This document shows, in pieces, positions 15,767 to 23,919 of a DNA stretch of 64,000 bases. This DNA comes from Marinobacter azerbaijanicus. Lineage in GTDB: Bacteria > Pseudomonadota > Gammaproteobacteria > Pseudomonadales > Oleiphilaceae. Within the stretch, counting starts at the first letter, position 1. The number at the start of each line of letters is the position of its first letter. The DNA lies in assembly GCF_030250645.1 (NCBI RefSeq), contig NZ_JASSVS010000003.1, positions 248,001-312,000 of the forward strand, written 5' to 3'. Under the pieces are notes generated by a model that saw only the letters and a list, made by a program, of their open reading frames with translations, had not been told where the DNA came from and searched no databases. The position numbers and the translations under genes are program-made.

Positions 15767-16657
15767 ATGAATACGATGAATCCAAGTATTTCCGCAGAAG
15801 CCGACATGCAAGACCAGGGGCCGGCAATTCCAGTGCGCGAAAACAATCCAGAGGATACGGTGATTGAAGAGGGCAAGACAGTAGGAAAGCCGTTCGCCGC
15901 CGATCCCAAGTTCAAACTGCGTAACGTGAGTGTTTCCTATGGCAAAGATCGCGCAATCAAGGATATAAGCCTGGATATTGGCCGGAACGAAGTTATCTCG
16001 TTCATTGGTCCTTCCGGCTGCGGCAAGTCCACCTTCCTGCGTTGTCTTAACCGGATGAATGACAGCATCGATATCTGCCGGGTCACGGGGGAATTGCTGC
16101 TGGATGATGAGGATATTTACCACTCGAAGCGGGATGTCGTGGAGCTCCGCGCCCGGGTGGGCATGGTATTCCAGAAACCGAACCCGTTTCCCAAATCCAT
16201 CTACGACAACGTCGCCTATGGCCCTCGGATTCACGGGCTTGCAAACCGTAAGTCAGATCTTGACGATATCGTGGAGAACAGCCTCCGTAAAGCTGGCTTG
16301 TGGGATGAAGCCAAGGACCGTCTGGATTCCATTGCCACAGGCATGTCCGGCGGCCAGCAGCAGCGCCTGTGCATTGCGCGGGCCATTGCCGTCAGCCCGG
16401 AAGTGATCCTGATGGACGAGCCCTGTTCCGCTCTGGATCCGATTGCAACCGCGCGCGTGGAAGAGCTGATTGCCGAGATGTCAGAGAGCTATACTATCGT
16501 GATCGTGACCCATTCCATGCAGCAGGCGGCCCGTGTATCTCATCGCACGGCGTATTTCCATCTGGGGCATCTGGTTGAGGTGAACGAAACCAACAAGGTG
16601 TTTACTTCACCGGAACACCAGCTTACGGAATCTTATATCACCGGCCGTTTTGGTTAA
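15767..16657 (+). CDS. pstB: Phosphate ABC transporter ATPase PstB
   Basis: The protein has 296 residues. The Walker A motif [10 protein letters not shown]-loop [14 protein letters not shown], signature MSGGQQQR and Walker [14 protein letters not shown] are all present, in the exact PstB style. About 45 residues precede the ABC domain, somewhat longer than in E. coli. ATG 15767 follows AAGGAG at 15755-15760. It supplies ATP-driven energy for PstCA. Confidence 0.95.
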   Translation: MNTMNPSISAEADMQDQGPAIPVRENNPEDTVIEEGKTVGKPFAADPKFKLRNVSVSYGKDRAIKDISLDIGRNEVISFIGPSGCGKSTFLRCLNRMNDSIDICRVTGELLLDDEDIYHSKRDVVELRARVGMVFQKPNPFPKSIYDNVAYGPRIHGLANRKSDLDDIVENSLRKAGLWDEAKDRLDSIATGMSGGQQQRLCIARAIAVSPEVILMDEPCSALDPIATARVEELIAEMSESYTIVIVTHSMQQAARVSHRTAYFHLGHLVEVNETNKVFTSPEHQLTESYITGRFG

Positions 16658-16690
16658 TGCCGGTTCGGTTGAAAACTGGAGAACATAGTT

Positions 16691-17413
16691 ATGCCAGATA
16701 AAAAGGACGATGTTTACGGCGATCATATTTCGCACAAGTTCAATGACGAACTGATGGCCCTTAAGAGTGAATTCCTGGAAATGGGCGGCATGGTGGAGTC
16801 CCAGGTGGATCGGGCGATCACCGCGCTGGTGGAAAACGATGGTTATCTGGCGGACGAAGTACGTGCGACAGACAAGAAAGTGGATCAGAAAGAAATTGAA
16901 ATCGACGAAGAAGCCACGCTGATCCTCGCCCGCCGCCAGCCTACGGCCCGGGACCTGCGGCTGGTGGTGTCGGTTATTAAAATGGTTTCGGACCTGGAAC
17001 GGGTCGGTGACGAGGCCAAGAAAATCGCCAAGTTTGCCATCAAGCTGTCAGAAGAAGGTCAGGCGCCCCGCGGCTACGTGGAAGTGCGTCACATCGGAAA
17101 CCATGTTCTGAGCATGCTGCATGATTCCCTGGATGCTTTCGCTCGCCTGGATTCGGAGCAGGCGCTGCGAATCATGAAGGAAGACAAGCGGGTTGACGAA
17201 GAGTACCAGGCGGCAACGCGTACGCTTCTGACGTTCATGATGGAAGACACCCGCAACATCTCACGCTGCATGTCGGTAATGTGGATCCTTCGCGCATTGG
17301 AGCGGGTGGGAGATCACGCTTGTAACATCGCCGAGAACGTGATCTTCATGGTCAAGGGCGAGGATGTCCGGCATACGCCCGTTGAGGAAGCCGAGAAGGT
17401 CGTCGGTCGCTAG
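16691..17413 (+). CDS. phoU: Phosphate signalling protein PhoU
   Basis: The protein has 240 residues. Two three-helix bundles carry the metal-binding E/D-x3-D motifs: MVSDLERVGDEAKKIA in the first and LRALERVGDHACNIAE in the second. PhoU links the Pst transporter to the PhoR kinase and shuts off the Pho response when phosphate is plentiful. It is the last gene of the operon; a structured repeat element follows within 75 bases. Confidence 0.95.
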   Translation: MPDKKDDVYGDHISHKFNDELMALKSEFLEMGGMVESQVDRAITALVENDGYLADEVRATDKKVDQKEIEIDEEATLILARRQPTARDLRLVVSVIKMVSDLERVGDEAKKIAKFAIKLSEEGQAPRGYVEVRHIGNHVLSMLHDSLDAFARLDSEQALRIMKEDKRVDEEYQAATRTLLTFMMEDTRNISRCMSVMWILRALERVGDHACNIAENVIFMVKGEDVRHTPVEEAEKVVGR

Positions 17414-17487
17414 GCGGTCAGAGTTTGGTTTTTGCCCGTGTAGCCTTTAAATGAAGTGGTGGCGTCGAGACAACTCCAAGTCTGGAT

Positions 17488-17594
17488 GTGTGGCGGATAC
17501 CCCTGTTCAGAACCGTGGAGCGCCAGGGATGGCGCGACCGAGCCCTACATGGATGTATTTACGGGCGTGTTCTGGACAGGGGTATCCGCCACAC
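17488..17594. repeat. Structured three-hairpin intergenic repeat, copy A
   Basis: Outer arms 17488-17513 and 17569-17594 pair over 26 positions with a single G-U. Inside lie two small hairpins: GCGCCA/TGGCGC (17520-17535) and TACAT-GG-ATGTA (17546-17557). The same plan, with shared GGATG-type loops but different arm sequence, occurs at 35167-35276. No coding content. It sits between phoU and the convergent HIT gene. Confidence 0.8.
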
Positions 17595-17627
17595 GTTTTT
17601 GCCTCAGTGGCAGTCCTGAAAAAAGCC

Positions 17628-17993
17628 TCAGGCCTGCTTCTTCTTATCGGTATACGGCGGCCAACCAAAGGGTTTGCCAGCCAGTAGATGCAGGTGGATG
17701 TGGAAGACAGTCTGGCCTGAATTTTCACCGCAGTTCATCACTGTCCGGTAGCCGTCGTCGGCAAAATCCATCTCCTTCGCCAGTTTGGCGGCAACCCAGT
17801 ACAGATGGCCCACCAGCTCGCGATCACCCTCTTCCATATCGTTGATCGTCGCGATTTCTTTTTTCGGGATGATCAGCAGGTGCACCGGCGCCTGCGGGTT
17901 GATGTCCCTGAAGGCGAGGCTGATGTCATCTTCATAAACGATGTCCGCTGGAATCTCGCGGTTGATGATCTTCGTGAAAATAGTGTCCGACAT
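17628..17993 (-). CDS. hinT: HIT family nucleotide-binding protein (HinT-like)
   Basis: The protein has 121 residues. The HIT motif HIHLHLLAG and the upstream PHKEI-like element (here IIPKKEIATINDM) with CGENSGQTVFHIHLH define a HinT-type purine nucleoside phosphoramidase, cytosolic and dimeric. Length fits the family. The start at 17993 follows the ubiF stop by 38 bases in the same direction. Confidence 0.9.
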   Translation of the reverse strand: MSDTIFTKIINREIPADIVYEDDISLAFRDINPQAPVHLLIIPKKEIATINDMEEGDRELVGHLYWVAAKLAKEMDFADDGYRTVMNCGENSGQTVFHIHLHLLAGKPFGWPPYTDKKKQA

Positions 17994-18031
17994 AATGGTT
18001 CCCTGTTGGTGAATGAGCGTCCGAACAATGT

Positions 18032-19318
18032 CTACAGTTGCCTGAGCCCCGGTAACCGCTCCGCCAGCTGGCGAATGACCGGCGGCAGTTCTTCATCGAT
18101 ACCCATAGCGTATTTGGCCACCCGGTTTCTGGCAAATGGCATCGCCTTCGCCGCGCCCAGGCCCAGGTTGCGGAGCAGGTGCAGTGGCGGCGTCCGGTTG
18201 CTGAACAGATGGTAGAACACATCCATGGCGAGCATCATGCGGCGGTTTGCCGGGCGTCGCTGCCGCTCGTATTGTGTCAGCCATGCCGGGTCAGCCAGGT
18301 TGAGGCCAGCGCGCCTGGCCTCGCGGACCACGTTTTGCAGTGCGCGGGCGTCCTGGAAGCCCAGGTTCACACCCTGGCCAGCCAGCGGATTGATGGTATG
18401 TGCAGCATCGCCCACGAGCACCACACGGTTTTTTACATAGTTGCGGGCGTGCTGACGGGCGATCGGAAAGCTGGCTCTGGCGTCAATATGGGTCAATGGC
18501 GGCAGTTCCGGCGGGAAAGCGTTCTGTATTTCCGCCATCAACGCCTCGTTATCCAGTGATTTCAGTCGCGCCAGTTCCTCCGGCGAGTCATACCACACCA
18601 GGGATGCCCAGCTTTCGCCATTGCCCGCCGAGTGCAGTGGCAGGAAGGCGCGCGGGCCGGAAGGATAGAAACCCTGCCAGGTGATGTCTTCGACAGGGCC
18701 CTGGTAGCGAACGGAGATCACCATCGCCTGTTGCTGGTACTGGTCGCGGGTGACACCAATACCAGCGATGTCACGGACCACGGAGGCGGCGCCATCGGCA
18801 CCGACTACCAGTTGGCAAGTCAGTTCGGTACCGTCCTCCAGAGCCACGCTGGCGTGGTCCTGACCATTGTCGAGGCGGGCGACGGCGTTGTCAGCAAACA
18901 GGGAAACCGTTGAAAGTGACGCTGCGCAGTTCCACAGAGCCTGCTGAGTTACGCGATTCTCCACGATATGGCCCAGGTGGCTGGTCGAGAGGTTTCTGGC
19001 GTCAAACACCACTTCCGCGATCTTGCGGGGAAACAGGTTGCTGAGAGGATGCTGTGTTTCGTCCCATACCGCCAGCCGGGAGTAGGCTGTTGCACGCATG
19101 GAGAGTATGTCTGACCAGACGTCGAGCTCGGCGAGGTAGCGCTCACTGCCAGCGCTCAGGGCTGACACCCGGATATCCGGGGAGAGCGACGCGTCAAAGG
19201 TCGGCGCAGAGCCACGATCAACCAGGGCTACGCGAAAACCATTGCGGCCAAGGCCGGTCGCAAGGGCAGCACCGACCATGCCGGCACCGACAATCACAAT
19301 ATCAAAGGCTTGAGTCAT
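18032..19318 (-). CDS. ubiF: Ubiquinone biosynthesis hydroxylase, UbiF-like
   Basis: The protein has 428 residues. FAD motif IVGAGMVGAALA lies at the N-terminus, the middle motif VGADGAASVVRDIAGI follows, and GDAAHTINPLAGQGVNLG is the second FAD motif. Among UbiF/UbiH/UbiI it agrees best with UbiF: VFDARNLSTSHLGHIVEN, TWQGFYPSGPRAFLPL and ASLVWYDSP all follow the E. coli UbiF pattern. UbiF hydroxylates C6 of the ring in the late ubiquinone pathway. It stands alone, unlike ubiH/ubiI, which usually sit with pepP. Confidence 0.82.
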   Translation of the reverse strand: MTQAFDIVIVGAGMVGAALATGLGRNGFRVALVDRGSAPTFDASLSPDIRVSALSAGSERYLAELDVWSDILSMRATAYSRLAVWDETQHPLSNLFPRKIAEVVFDARNLSTSHLGHIVENRVTQQALWNCAASLSTVSLFADNAVARLDNGQDHASVALEDGTELTCQLVVGADGAASVVRDIAGIGVTRDQYQQQAMVISVRYQGPVEDITWQGFYPSGPRAFLPLHSAGNGESWASLVWYDSPEELARLKSLDNEALMAEIQNAFPPELPPLTHIDARASFPIARQHARNYVKNRVVLVGDAAHTINPLAGQGVNLGFQDARALQNVVREARRAGLNLADPAWLTQYERQRRPANRRMMLAMDVFYHLFSNRTPPLHLLRNLGLGAAKAMPFARNRVAKYAMGIDEELPPVIRQLAERLPGLRQL

Positions 19319-19404
19319 AACGGGTTCCTGTCTGATACGCCCAGTTTACGCGATGGACGCATCCAGACAAGCCACCCGGGCCAAGCCGGATGTAATTGCC
19401 GCTG

Positions 19405-19962
19405 TCAGTAGCCGGCCAGGTTGGCAGCGTGGCTGTCTGTCAGCGACTCCGCCTTACGGGCGCGGCCTTTAAGCCAGGCCGGCTTTTGTGAGCCCGGCTT
19501 GACGAACCCCTGTTCAAGCACCATGGGATGCGCCAGGCTCAGGAAGTCCCTGGTTTTCATGTGGATGGACTCGGTGTGGGTGCCGGCGGCAAAAGCAAGT
19601 TCCGGCTGCCGTGTCAGTGCTTCAGCGCAGTACACCGACATGTCAAAGAGGTTGCCAAATGGTGGCATGGCGCCCACTTCGCATTCGGGGAAACGATCCT
19701 GAAACTCCTGTTCATCCGCAAGATCAACAAAATCGGTATCGAGAATCCGGGTCAAGCGGTCCCAGCGAATACGCCACGTGGCGGGCATGACCAGCATGGC
19801 CATTTTGCCGTCCAGTTCGATAATCACGGTTTTCACCACCCGGTCACCGGCAATCTTTACGTGATGGGCAAGTTGCTGAGCGGTGAATGCAGGGGGATGG
19901 GACAGGCACATGTATTCCACGTCTGCCTGGTCAAGGTATTCCTTCAACTGCTGTACCGGCAT
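19405..19962 (-). CDS. YbaK/aminoacyl-tRNA deacylase domain protein
   Basis: The protein has 185 residues. The YbaK/ProX-type editing domain is recognised by the conserved Lys in RVVKTVIIE, and by VGAMPPFGNLFDMSVY, the family's G-x-x-P-P-F-G loop. Such proteins remove wrongly attached amino acids from tRNA in trans. The C-terminal 50 residues (MKTRDFLSLAHPMVLEQG onwards) extend beyond the domain and are not recognised. Which tRNA it acts on cannot be told. Confidence 0.75.
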   Translation of the reverse strand: MPVQQLKEYLDQADVEYMCLSHPPAFTAQQLAHHVKIAGDRVVKTVIIELDGKMAMLVMPATWRIRWDRLTRILDTDFVDLADEQEFQDRFPECEVGAMPPFGNLFDMSVYCAEALTRQPELAFAAGTHTESIHMKTRDFLSLAHPMVLEQGFVKPGSQKPAWLKGRARKAESLTDSHAANLAGY

Positions 19963-20032
19963 AGTGACAACCTCCTACCAGCAATGACAGCGGTACTGGA
20001 ACCGGCGGTTCTTGGGGCCGGCTCCGCTGACT

Positions 20033-20064
20033 GGCGTTGAAGCAGCTGTTACGACTTCAACGCC
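20033..20064. other. Perfect inverted repeat after mscS
   Basis: GGCGTTGAAG (20033-20042) and CTTCAACGCC (20055-20064) form a perfect 10-bp stem with a 12-base loop in the 168-base spacer between the YbaK-like and mscS genes. It lies 67 bases past the mscS stop. There is no T-run on the minus strand, so termination is only possible, not shown. Confidence 0.4.
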
Positions 20065-20130
20065 ATTATTGGTCAGCTTAGTTGAGGTTATACAGAATGC
20101 GAGTTACAGATTGTGTTGTTGAGATACCCG

Positions 20131-20964
20131 TCACTCGGTTTTGTACAGGTGTACATCCCGCTGGGGGAAGGGGATGGTGATGCCCTCGGCGTCAAATGCC
20201 TTTTTTACTTTTTCATGCATGTCCCAGTAATACGGCCACAGGTCATCGGTGGCCACCCAGGCACGGAACATCAGGTTGACCGAGTTGTCGCCAAGGCTGC
20301 CGACACAGATTCGCGGTTCGGGATCTTTCAGGGAGCGCTCGTCTTCATCGAACAGGCGCTGGAGAATGGCTTTGGCCTTGTCGATGTCGTCGTTGTAACC
20401 GATGCCAAAGGTCATATCACAACGGCGCTTCTCATAGATGCTGACGTTCACCAGAGTCGCATTGGACAGGCTGCCGTTGGGAATGACGATACGGCGGTTG
20501 TCGAATGTGTTCACTACGGTGTAGAGGATCTGGATCTCGGCCACAGCGCCCAGGAAACCCTGTGCCTCAATGGTGTCACCTACCTTGAAGGGCTTGAAGA
20601 TCAGAATAAGCACGCCACCGGCAAAGTTGGCAAGGCTGCCCTGAAGGGCCAGGCCGATGGCGAGGCCGGCAGCACCGATGACTGCGATGAACGAGGTGGT
20701 TGCGATACCGATCATGGAAGCGACCGAGATCAGCAGCATTACCTTGAAGATGGCACTGACCAGGCCGCAAAGGAACTTGTTCAGGGTCGGGTCTTTGGCC
20801 CCGAGTTTTTTGTCGAGAACCGCTATAAACCGGTTGATCAGCCAGAGGCCAACAACAAGAGTGACAATCGCCAGCACGAACTTCGGGGCATAGGTCATAA
20901 TCAGCGACAATGCCTGGTCCCATAGTTCTGACGCGTTAATGTTGGTTCCCAGAAGGTCGTCCAT
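20131..20964 (-). CDS. mscS: Small-conductance mechanosensitive channel MscS
   Basis: The protein has 277 residues, close to E. coli MscS (286). There are three membrane helices; TM3 (IAVIGAAGLAIGLALQGSLANFAGGVLILIFKPF in outline) has the glycine/alanine packing pattern of the pore helix. The beta domain follows (VGDTIEAQGFLGAVAEIQ) with IVIPNGSLSNATLVN, then the C-terminal FPQRDVHLYK. It releases osmolytes on hypo-osmotic shock, apt for a marine or halotolerant organism. Confidence 0.93.
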   Translation of the reverse strand: MDDLLGTNINASELWDQALSLIMTYAPKFVLAIVTLVVGLWLINRFIAVLDKKLGAKDPTLNKFLCGLVSAIFKVMLLISVASMIGIATTSFIAVIGAAGLAIGLALQGSLANFAGGVLILIFKPFKVGDTIEAQGFLGAVAEIQILYTVVNTFDNRRIVIPNGSLSNATLVNVSIYEKRRCDMTFGIGYNDDIDKAKAILQRLFDEDERSLKDPEPRICVGSLGDNSVNLMFRAWVATDDLWPYYWDMHEKVKKAFDAEGITIPFPQRDVHLYKTE

Positions 20965-21002
20965 TCAGTTGCTCCTTTTTTTCGTATCTATGACTGGTTT
21001 CC

Positions 21003-21049
21003 CGAAAGCTGAAAGGGACCACGGGTGGTGAATGCAAGAACAGCTTTCG
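21003..21049. other. Inverted repeat between selU and mscS
   Basis: CGAAAGCTG (21003-21011) and CAGCTTTCG (21041-21049) form a 9-bp perfect stem around a 29-base loop. It lies in the selU-mscS spacer. No T-run follows it on either strand. Role unknown. Confidence 0.3.
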
Positions 21050-21124
21050 ACTTGTTATAGCAGAGGTTTGTTGCAAGCGCGTAGCACGAGTCTGCATCCG
21101 TTCGCAGGCTGTGTACGTCAGCGA

Positions 21125-22216
21125 TCAGCGTCTGGCCCACTCCATGATGGTTTCTGGCCCACCCTGCACAACAATTCGGCCTGCCTTCTGGTTTAGCTGG
21201 TAGTCGTACATGGGGTCGTAGTAATGGTCCAGCAAAGCACAGATCCATTCATGGTGGGCGCTCACATCCCCTGTCCTGTGCTGGATGTCGAGGGCGCTCT
21301 CCATCATCTGTCGCAGTTGGTCATGGCGCTCGCCACCGAGACGTTTGCGAATCCGGTCCAGAGCGCTGAGCAGGTAGTCCCGGAAATTGAGCCAACCGGC
21401 CTCTGCACCGTCGCGCTCGATGTAGTCGGCAACCATCTGGTCGACATAGTCTTCCCGGATAATTTTCATCCGTTCCTCGATGGGCTGATCAAGCACCATC
21501 AGGGGGGCAGTGGACATTCGTTCCCGCAGGCTTTCCGGCAGGGCGCATCGACCCACCAGCCTGCTTTCGTCCTCCAGGTAAACCGGGCCTCCGACGTGGT
21601 GATGGGCCTTGAGCATCGCGACGGCAAGGCGGTTCTCGAAATCGATCTGGGAGGGTTGGGGGGTCACCTGACGGCCAAAACTGGAACCACGGTGGTTAGC
21701 CAGGCCTTCGAGGTCAACAGGGTTGGGTAGCCGGCTTAGTACGCGGGTCTTGCCGGTACCGGTGCGACCACTGAGGACGACAAATTCCGAGGATTCGATG
21801 AGGGCTTCGAGACTGTCTATCAGAAAGCGACGCATGGCCTTGTAGCCACCGGTGACCAGTGGGTAGTCGATGCCGGACTCAAGAATCCACTGCTGGGTCA
21901 GCCGCGAACGCAGGCCGCCACGGAAGCAGAACAGGTACCCGTCCGGGTTCATCGCCGTAAAGCGTTTCCAGGCCTCGATGCGCTGTTCCCTGAGGTCGCC
22001 CGCCACCAACTGATGACCAAGCTCGATAGCCTTGTCCTGGCCCTTTTCCTTGTAGCAGATACCAACCCGGTGGCGTTCTTCGTCGTTCATCAGCGGCGCA
22101 TTGATGGCGCTCGGGAAGCTGCCCCTGTTGAATTCCACCGGTGCCCGCACATCCATGAGTGGAATGTCGTTCAGAAACAGGAATAGATAGTCACTGGTGT
22201 CGGGTCTGGAGGGCAT
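21125..22216 (-). CDS. selU: tRNA 2-selenouridine synthase SelU/MnmH
   Basis: The protein has 363 residues. The N-terminal rhodanese domain has its catalytic Cys in FCFRGGLRS; a P-loop GRTGTGKT follows, then the family-specific LEGLANHRGSSFG and ESRLVGR motifs. It replaces sulfur by selenium (via a geranylated intermediate) in the wobble uridine of tRNA Lys, Glu and Gln. selD, which supplies selenophosphate, is not in the window. Length matches E. coli SelU (364). Confidence 0.93.
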   Translation of the reverse strand: MPSRPDTSDYLFLFLNDIPLMDVRAPVEFNRGSFPSAINAPLMNDEERHRVGICYKEKGQDKAIELGHQLVAGDLREQRIEAWKRFTAMNPDGYLFCFRGGLRSRLTQQWILESGIDYPLVTGGYKAMRRFLIDSLEALIESSEFVVLSGRTGTGKTRVLSRLPNPVDLEGLANHRGSSFGRQVTPQPSQIDFENRLAVAMLKAHHHVGGPVYLEDESRLVGRCALPESLRERMSTAPLMVLDQPIEERMKIIREDYVDQMVADYIERDGAEAGWLNFRDYLLSALDRIRKRLGGERHDQLRQMMESALDIQHRTGDVSAHHEWICALLDHYYDPMYDYQLNQKAGRIVVQGGPETIMEWARR

Positions 22217-22350
22217 GGCAGGTTAGGGTTCGTACTGGAAATGAGGTCGCAGTATAACCGAAATGCCGGTTTTTTGCTTGCCTGTGGGTGTTCCGCTGGA
22301 CCGCTGCCATTAGAATACATCCCCTGCCAGGTACATGATCCGGAGTAATA

Positions 22351-23013
22351 ATGAACCCTGATTATCTGAACAAGCATCTTGCCAGAACCCTCAGTCGTGG
22401 GCGGGTTGTCGCAACGGCACCGGCGGGTTGCCCTGCCATATCGCTTCACCTGTTCGACCCGGGTGTGCTTGAGGGGCCGCTGAGTCATGAGGAGGCACAG
22501 GCAGTGGTCGCCGAACCCGCATACTGGTCATTCTGCTGGGCCAGTGGTCAGGTGTTGGCGAGTTATGTTCTCGCCAATCCGGATCTGGTAGCGGGTCGGG
22601 TGGTGCTTGATTTTGGTTCGGGCTCGGGCATTGTTGCCATCGCAGCTGCGATGGCAGGGGCCAGGGAGGCTATTGCCTGTGATATCGACCCGGCGGCACT
22701 TGATGCTGCTGCAGCGAATGCCAGGCTCAATGGCGTCACAGTCTCTCTTTGTGATGACTGGAACCGACGGCCACAAAATGTGGAGGTTATTACAGCGGCG
22801 GACGTGTTGTATGACCCGGAGAACCGCCCTCGGCTCTCTCTGTTCCGGCAGGCGGCACCGCGGGTGCTTCTGGCGGACTCTCGGATGAAACACCTGGGAG
22901 ACGATCATTACAGGCAGCAGGCCGTAGTTGAAGCGCGCACCTGGCCGGATCTGCATGAATTCGAGGAATTCAACCGGGTACGGGTTTATCTGGCGGGCGA
23001 GGGTGCTGTCTGA
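22351..23013 (+). CDS. Class I SAM methyltransferase, ETF-beta lysine methyltransferase-like
   Basis: The protein has 220 residues. SAM motif I is VLDFGSGSGIVAIAAAMAGA, motif II ACDIDPAALDAAAANARLN, and ITAADVLYD takes the place of motif IV. The lead-in EPAYWSFCWASGQVLASYVL is typical of the METTL20 / nicotinamide-N-methyltransferase-like group, of which bacterial members methylate the beta subunit of electron-transfer flavoprotein. Target in this organism is inference. It runs towards the minus-strand small RNA; the RNA terminator starts 10 bases after the stop. Confidence 0.78.
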   Translation: MNPDYLNKHLARTLSRGRVVATAPAGCPAISLHLFDPGVLEGPLSHEEAQAVVAEPAYWSFCWASGQVLASYVLANPDLVAGRVVLDFGSGSGIVAIAAAMAGAREAIACDIDPAALDAAAANARLNGVTVSLCDDWNRRPQNVEVITAADVLYDPENRPRLSLFRQAAPRVLLADSRMKHLGDDHYRQQAVVEARTWPDLHEFEEFNRVRVYLAGEGAV

Positions 23014-23022
23014 TAAGTGAAC

Positions 23023-23050
23023 AAAAAAAAGGGCAACCTTTCGGCTACCC
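23023..23050 (-). terminator. Rho-independent terminator of the small RNA
   Basis: On the minus strand, an 8-bp stem (23050-23043 with 23038-23031) closed by a GAAA tetraloop is followed by eight Us (23030-23023). On the plus strand the stem contains mismatches and lacks the U-run, so it serves the minus-strand transcript. Confidence 0.8.
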
Positions 23051-23253
23051 TCTTTCGGAACAGGTGTCGCGTCCTTGCGCTAATGGCAACCAACCCTGTT
23101 GCCGTTTTCCCTTGCCAGTCCCTGGTGCCAGCGTCCGAGCCGGCGATCCGATTAGTTATCCCTTAAGCGAAGCGTCCCTGTGTCCTTGCTTCTCCCTGCA
23201 TCCAGTTGCGGGGGTGCGTCCAGTGCGTCTTCCATTTCCTTGCCATCCTTGAT
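23023..23253 (-). ncRNA. Candidate CsrB/RsmZ-type small RNA
   Basis: Read on the minus strand, this non-coding stretch of about 230 bases holds 14 GGA trinucleotides (about four expected by chance), many as AAGGA or AGGGA, and one in an ideal loop, CCAG-GGA-CTGG (23115-23125). It ends with hairpin GGGTAGCC-GAAA-GGTTGCCC plus eight Us (23050 to 23023). A TATAGT -10 (23265-23260) sets the 5' end near 23253. This is the plan of RNAs that titrate the translational repressor CsrA/RsmA. Exact ends and covariation with known families are not shown. Confidence 0.72.
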
Positions 23254-23410
23254 GTAAACACTATACCAATCTCAATTTTACAAACGTGTGACCTGTTCAC
23301 GTCAACGGTATGGAGATTAATATCCTGATCTTTTAAATATATTAGAATCAGTGGGTTGCGGTTTGACATGTTGATCTTGGCAGGTAAGCGTACGCGACGG
23401 AACAGCAAGA

Positions 23411-23428
23411 TCCTACGTGCTTGTAGGA
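23411..23428. promoter_or_regulatory. Upstream palindrome of the small RNA promoter
   Basis: TCCTAC-N6-GTAGGA is a perfect inverted repeat with six-base spacing, about 160 bases upstream of the predicted RNA start. GacA/UvrY sites have the same geometry (TGTAAG-N6-CTTACA) but other bases, so it is only a candidate activator site. The rest of 23254-23457 is AT-rich and holds no gene. Confidence 0.35.
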
Positions 23429-23457
23429 AATATCGCACAAGGAGTTGGGCGCATGTC

Positions 23458-23835
23458 TCAGGTCCGGTTTTCCGACCGTCTCATCGGGCTTGGCAGAAGT
23501 CCGATAGTGACACCTGCGGCATCGGCAAGGATGTCGGTTACAGCGAACGTGCGATACGGCAACTGGGCCTGGACGATTTCAATCGACACGCCAAAAGCCA
23601 TAAGGGCGACGATGATCCAGAGTCGGCTGAGGCCGGGCAAGGCCAGGCGGGTGACGATCGTCAGCTGCAGGAAGGCGAGCACGTGATTGAGCTTGTCGTT
23701 ATCTGATGAAGGAACCGGATAGGGTTCGCTTGTGGTTGCAAGATAAAAAATAACGACTGCAGAAACTACCAGAATCGCCCGCCAGAATGGCTGAAAATCA
23801 AGCAGGGAGCGAATGTGTTGAGTCAGAAATGCCAT
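23458..23835 (-). CDS. VanZ-like membrane protein
   Basis: The protein has about 125 residues with three or four short membrane helices. DKLNHVLAFLQLTIVTRLA and EIVQAQLPYRTFAVTDILADAAGVTIG fit the VanZ-like family pattern (D-K-x-x-H-x-x-A-F and D-x-x-A-N-x-x-G). The function of such housekeeping VanZ-like proteins is not known; only the Enterococcus namesake is tied to teicoplanin. Start ATG 23835 is preferred over a GTG six bases earlier, but neither has a good ribosome-binding site. Confidence 0.75.
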   Translation of the reverse strand: MAFLTQHIRSLLDFQPFWRAILVVSAVVIFYLATTSEPYPVPSSDNDKLNHVLAFLQLTIVTRLALPGLSRLWIIVALMAFGVSIEIVQAQLPYRTFAVTDILADAAGVTIGLLPSPMRRSENRT

Positions 23836-23919
23836 GTACACCGTCGGGCTGTGGTGGAGTTTGCAACATGATATGCTTTGCGCCCGGTTGGTGTCATCGA
23901 AGCTGAGGTGCTACGAGGT

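Noticed and set aside
22240..22280. Weak terminator (AACCG...CGGTTTTTT) before the methyltransferase gene
   Set aside because: Only a 5-bp stem, and no plus-strand gene ends just upstream.
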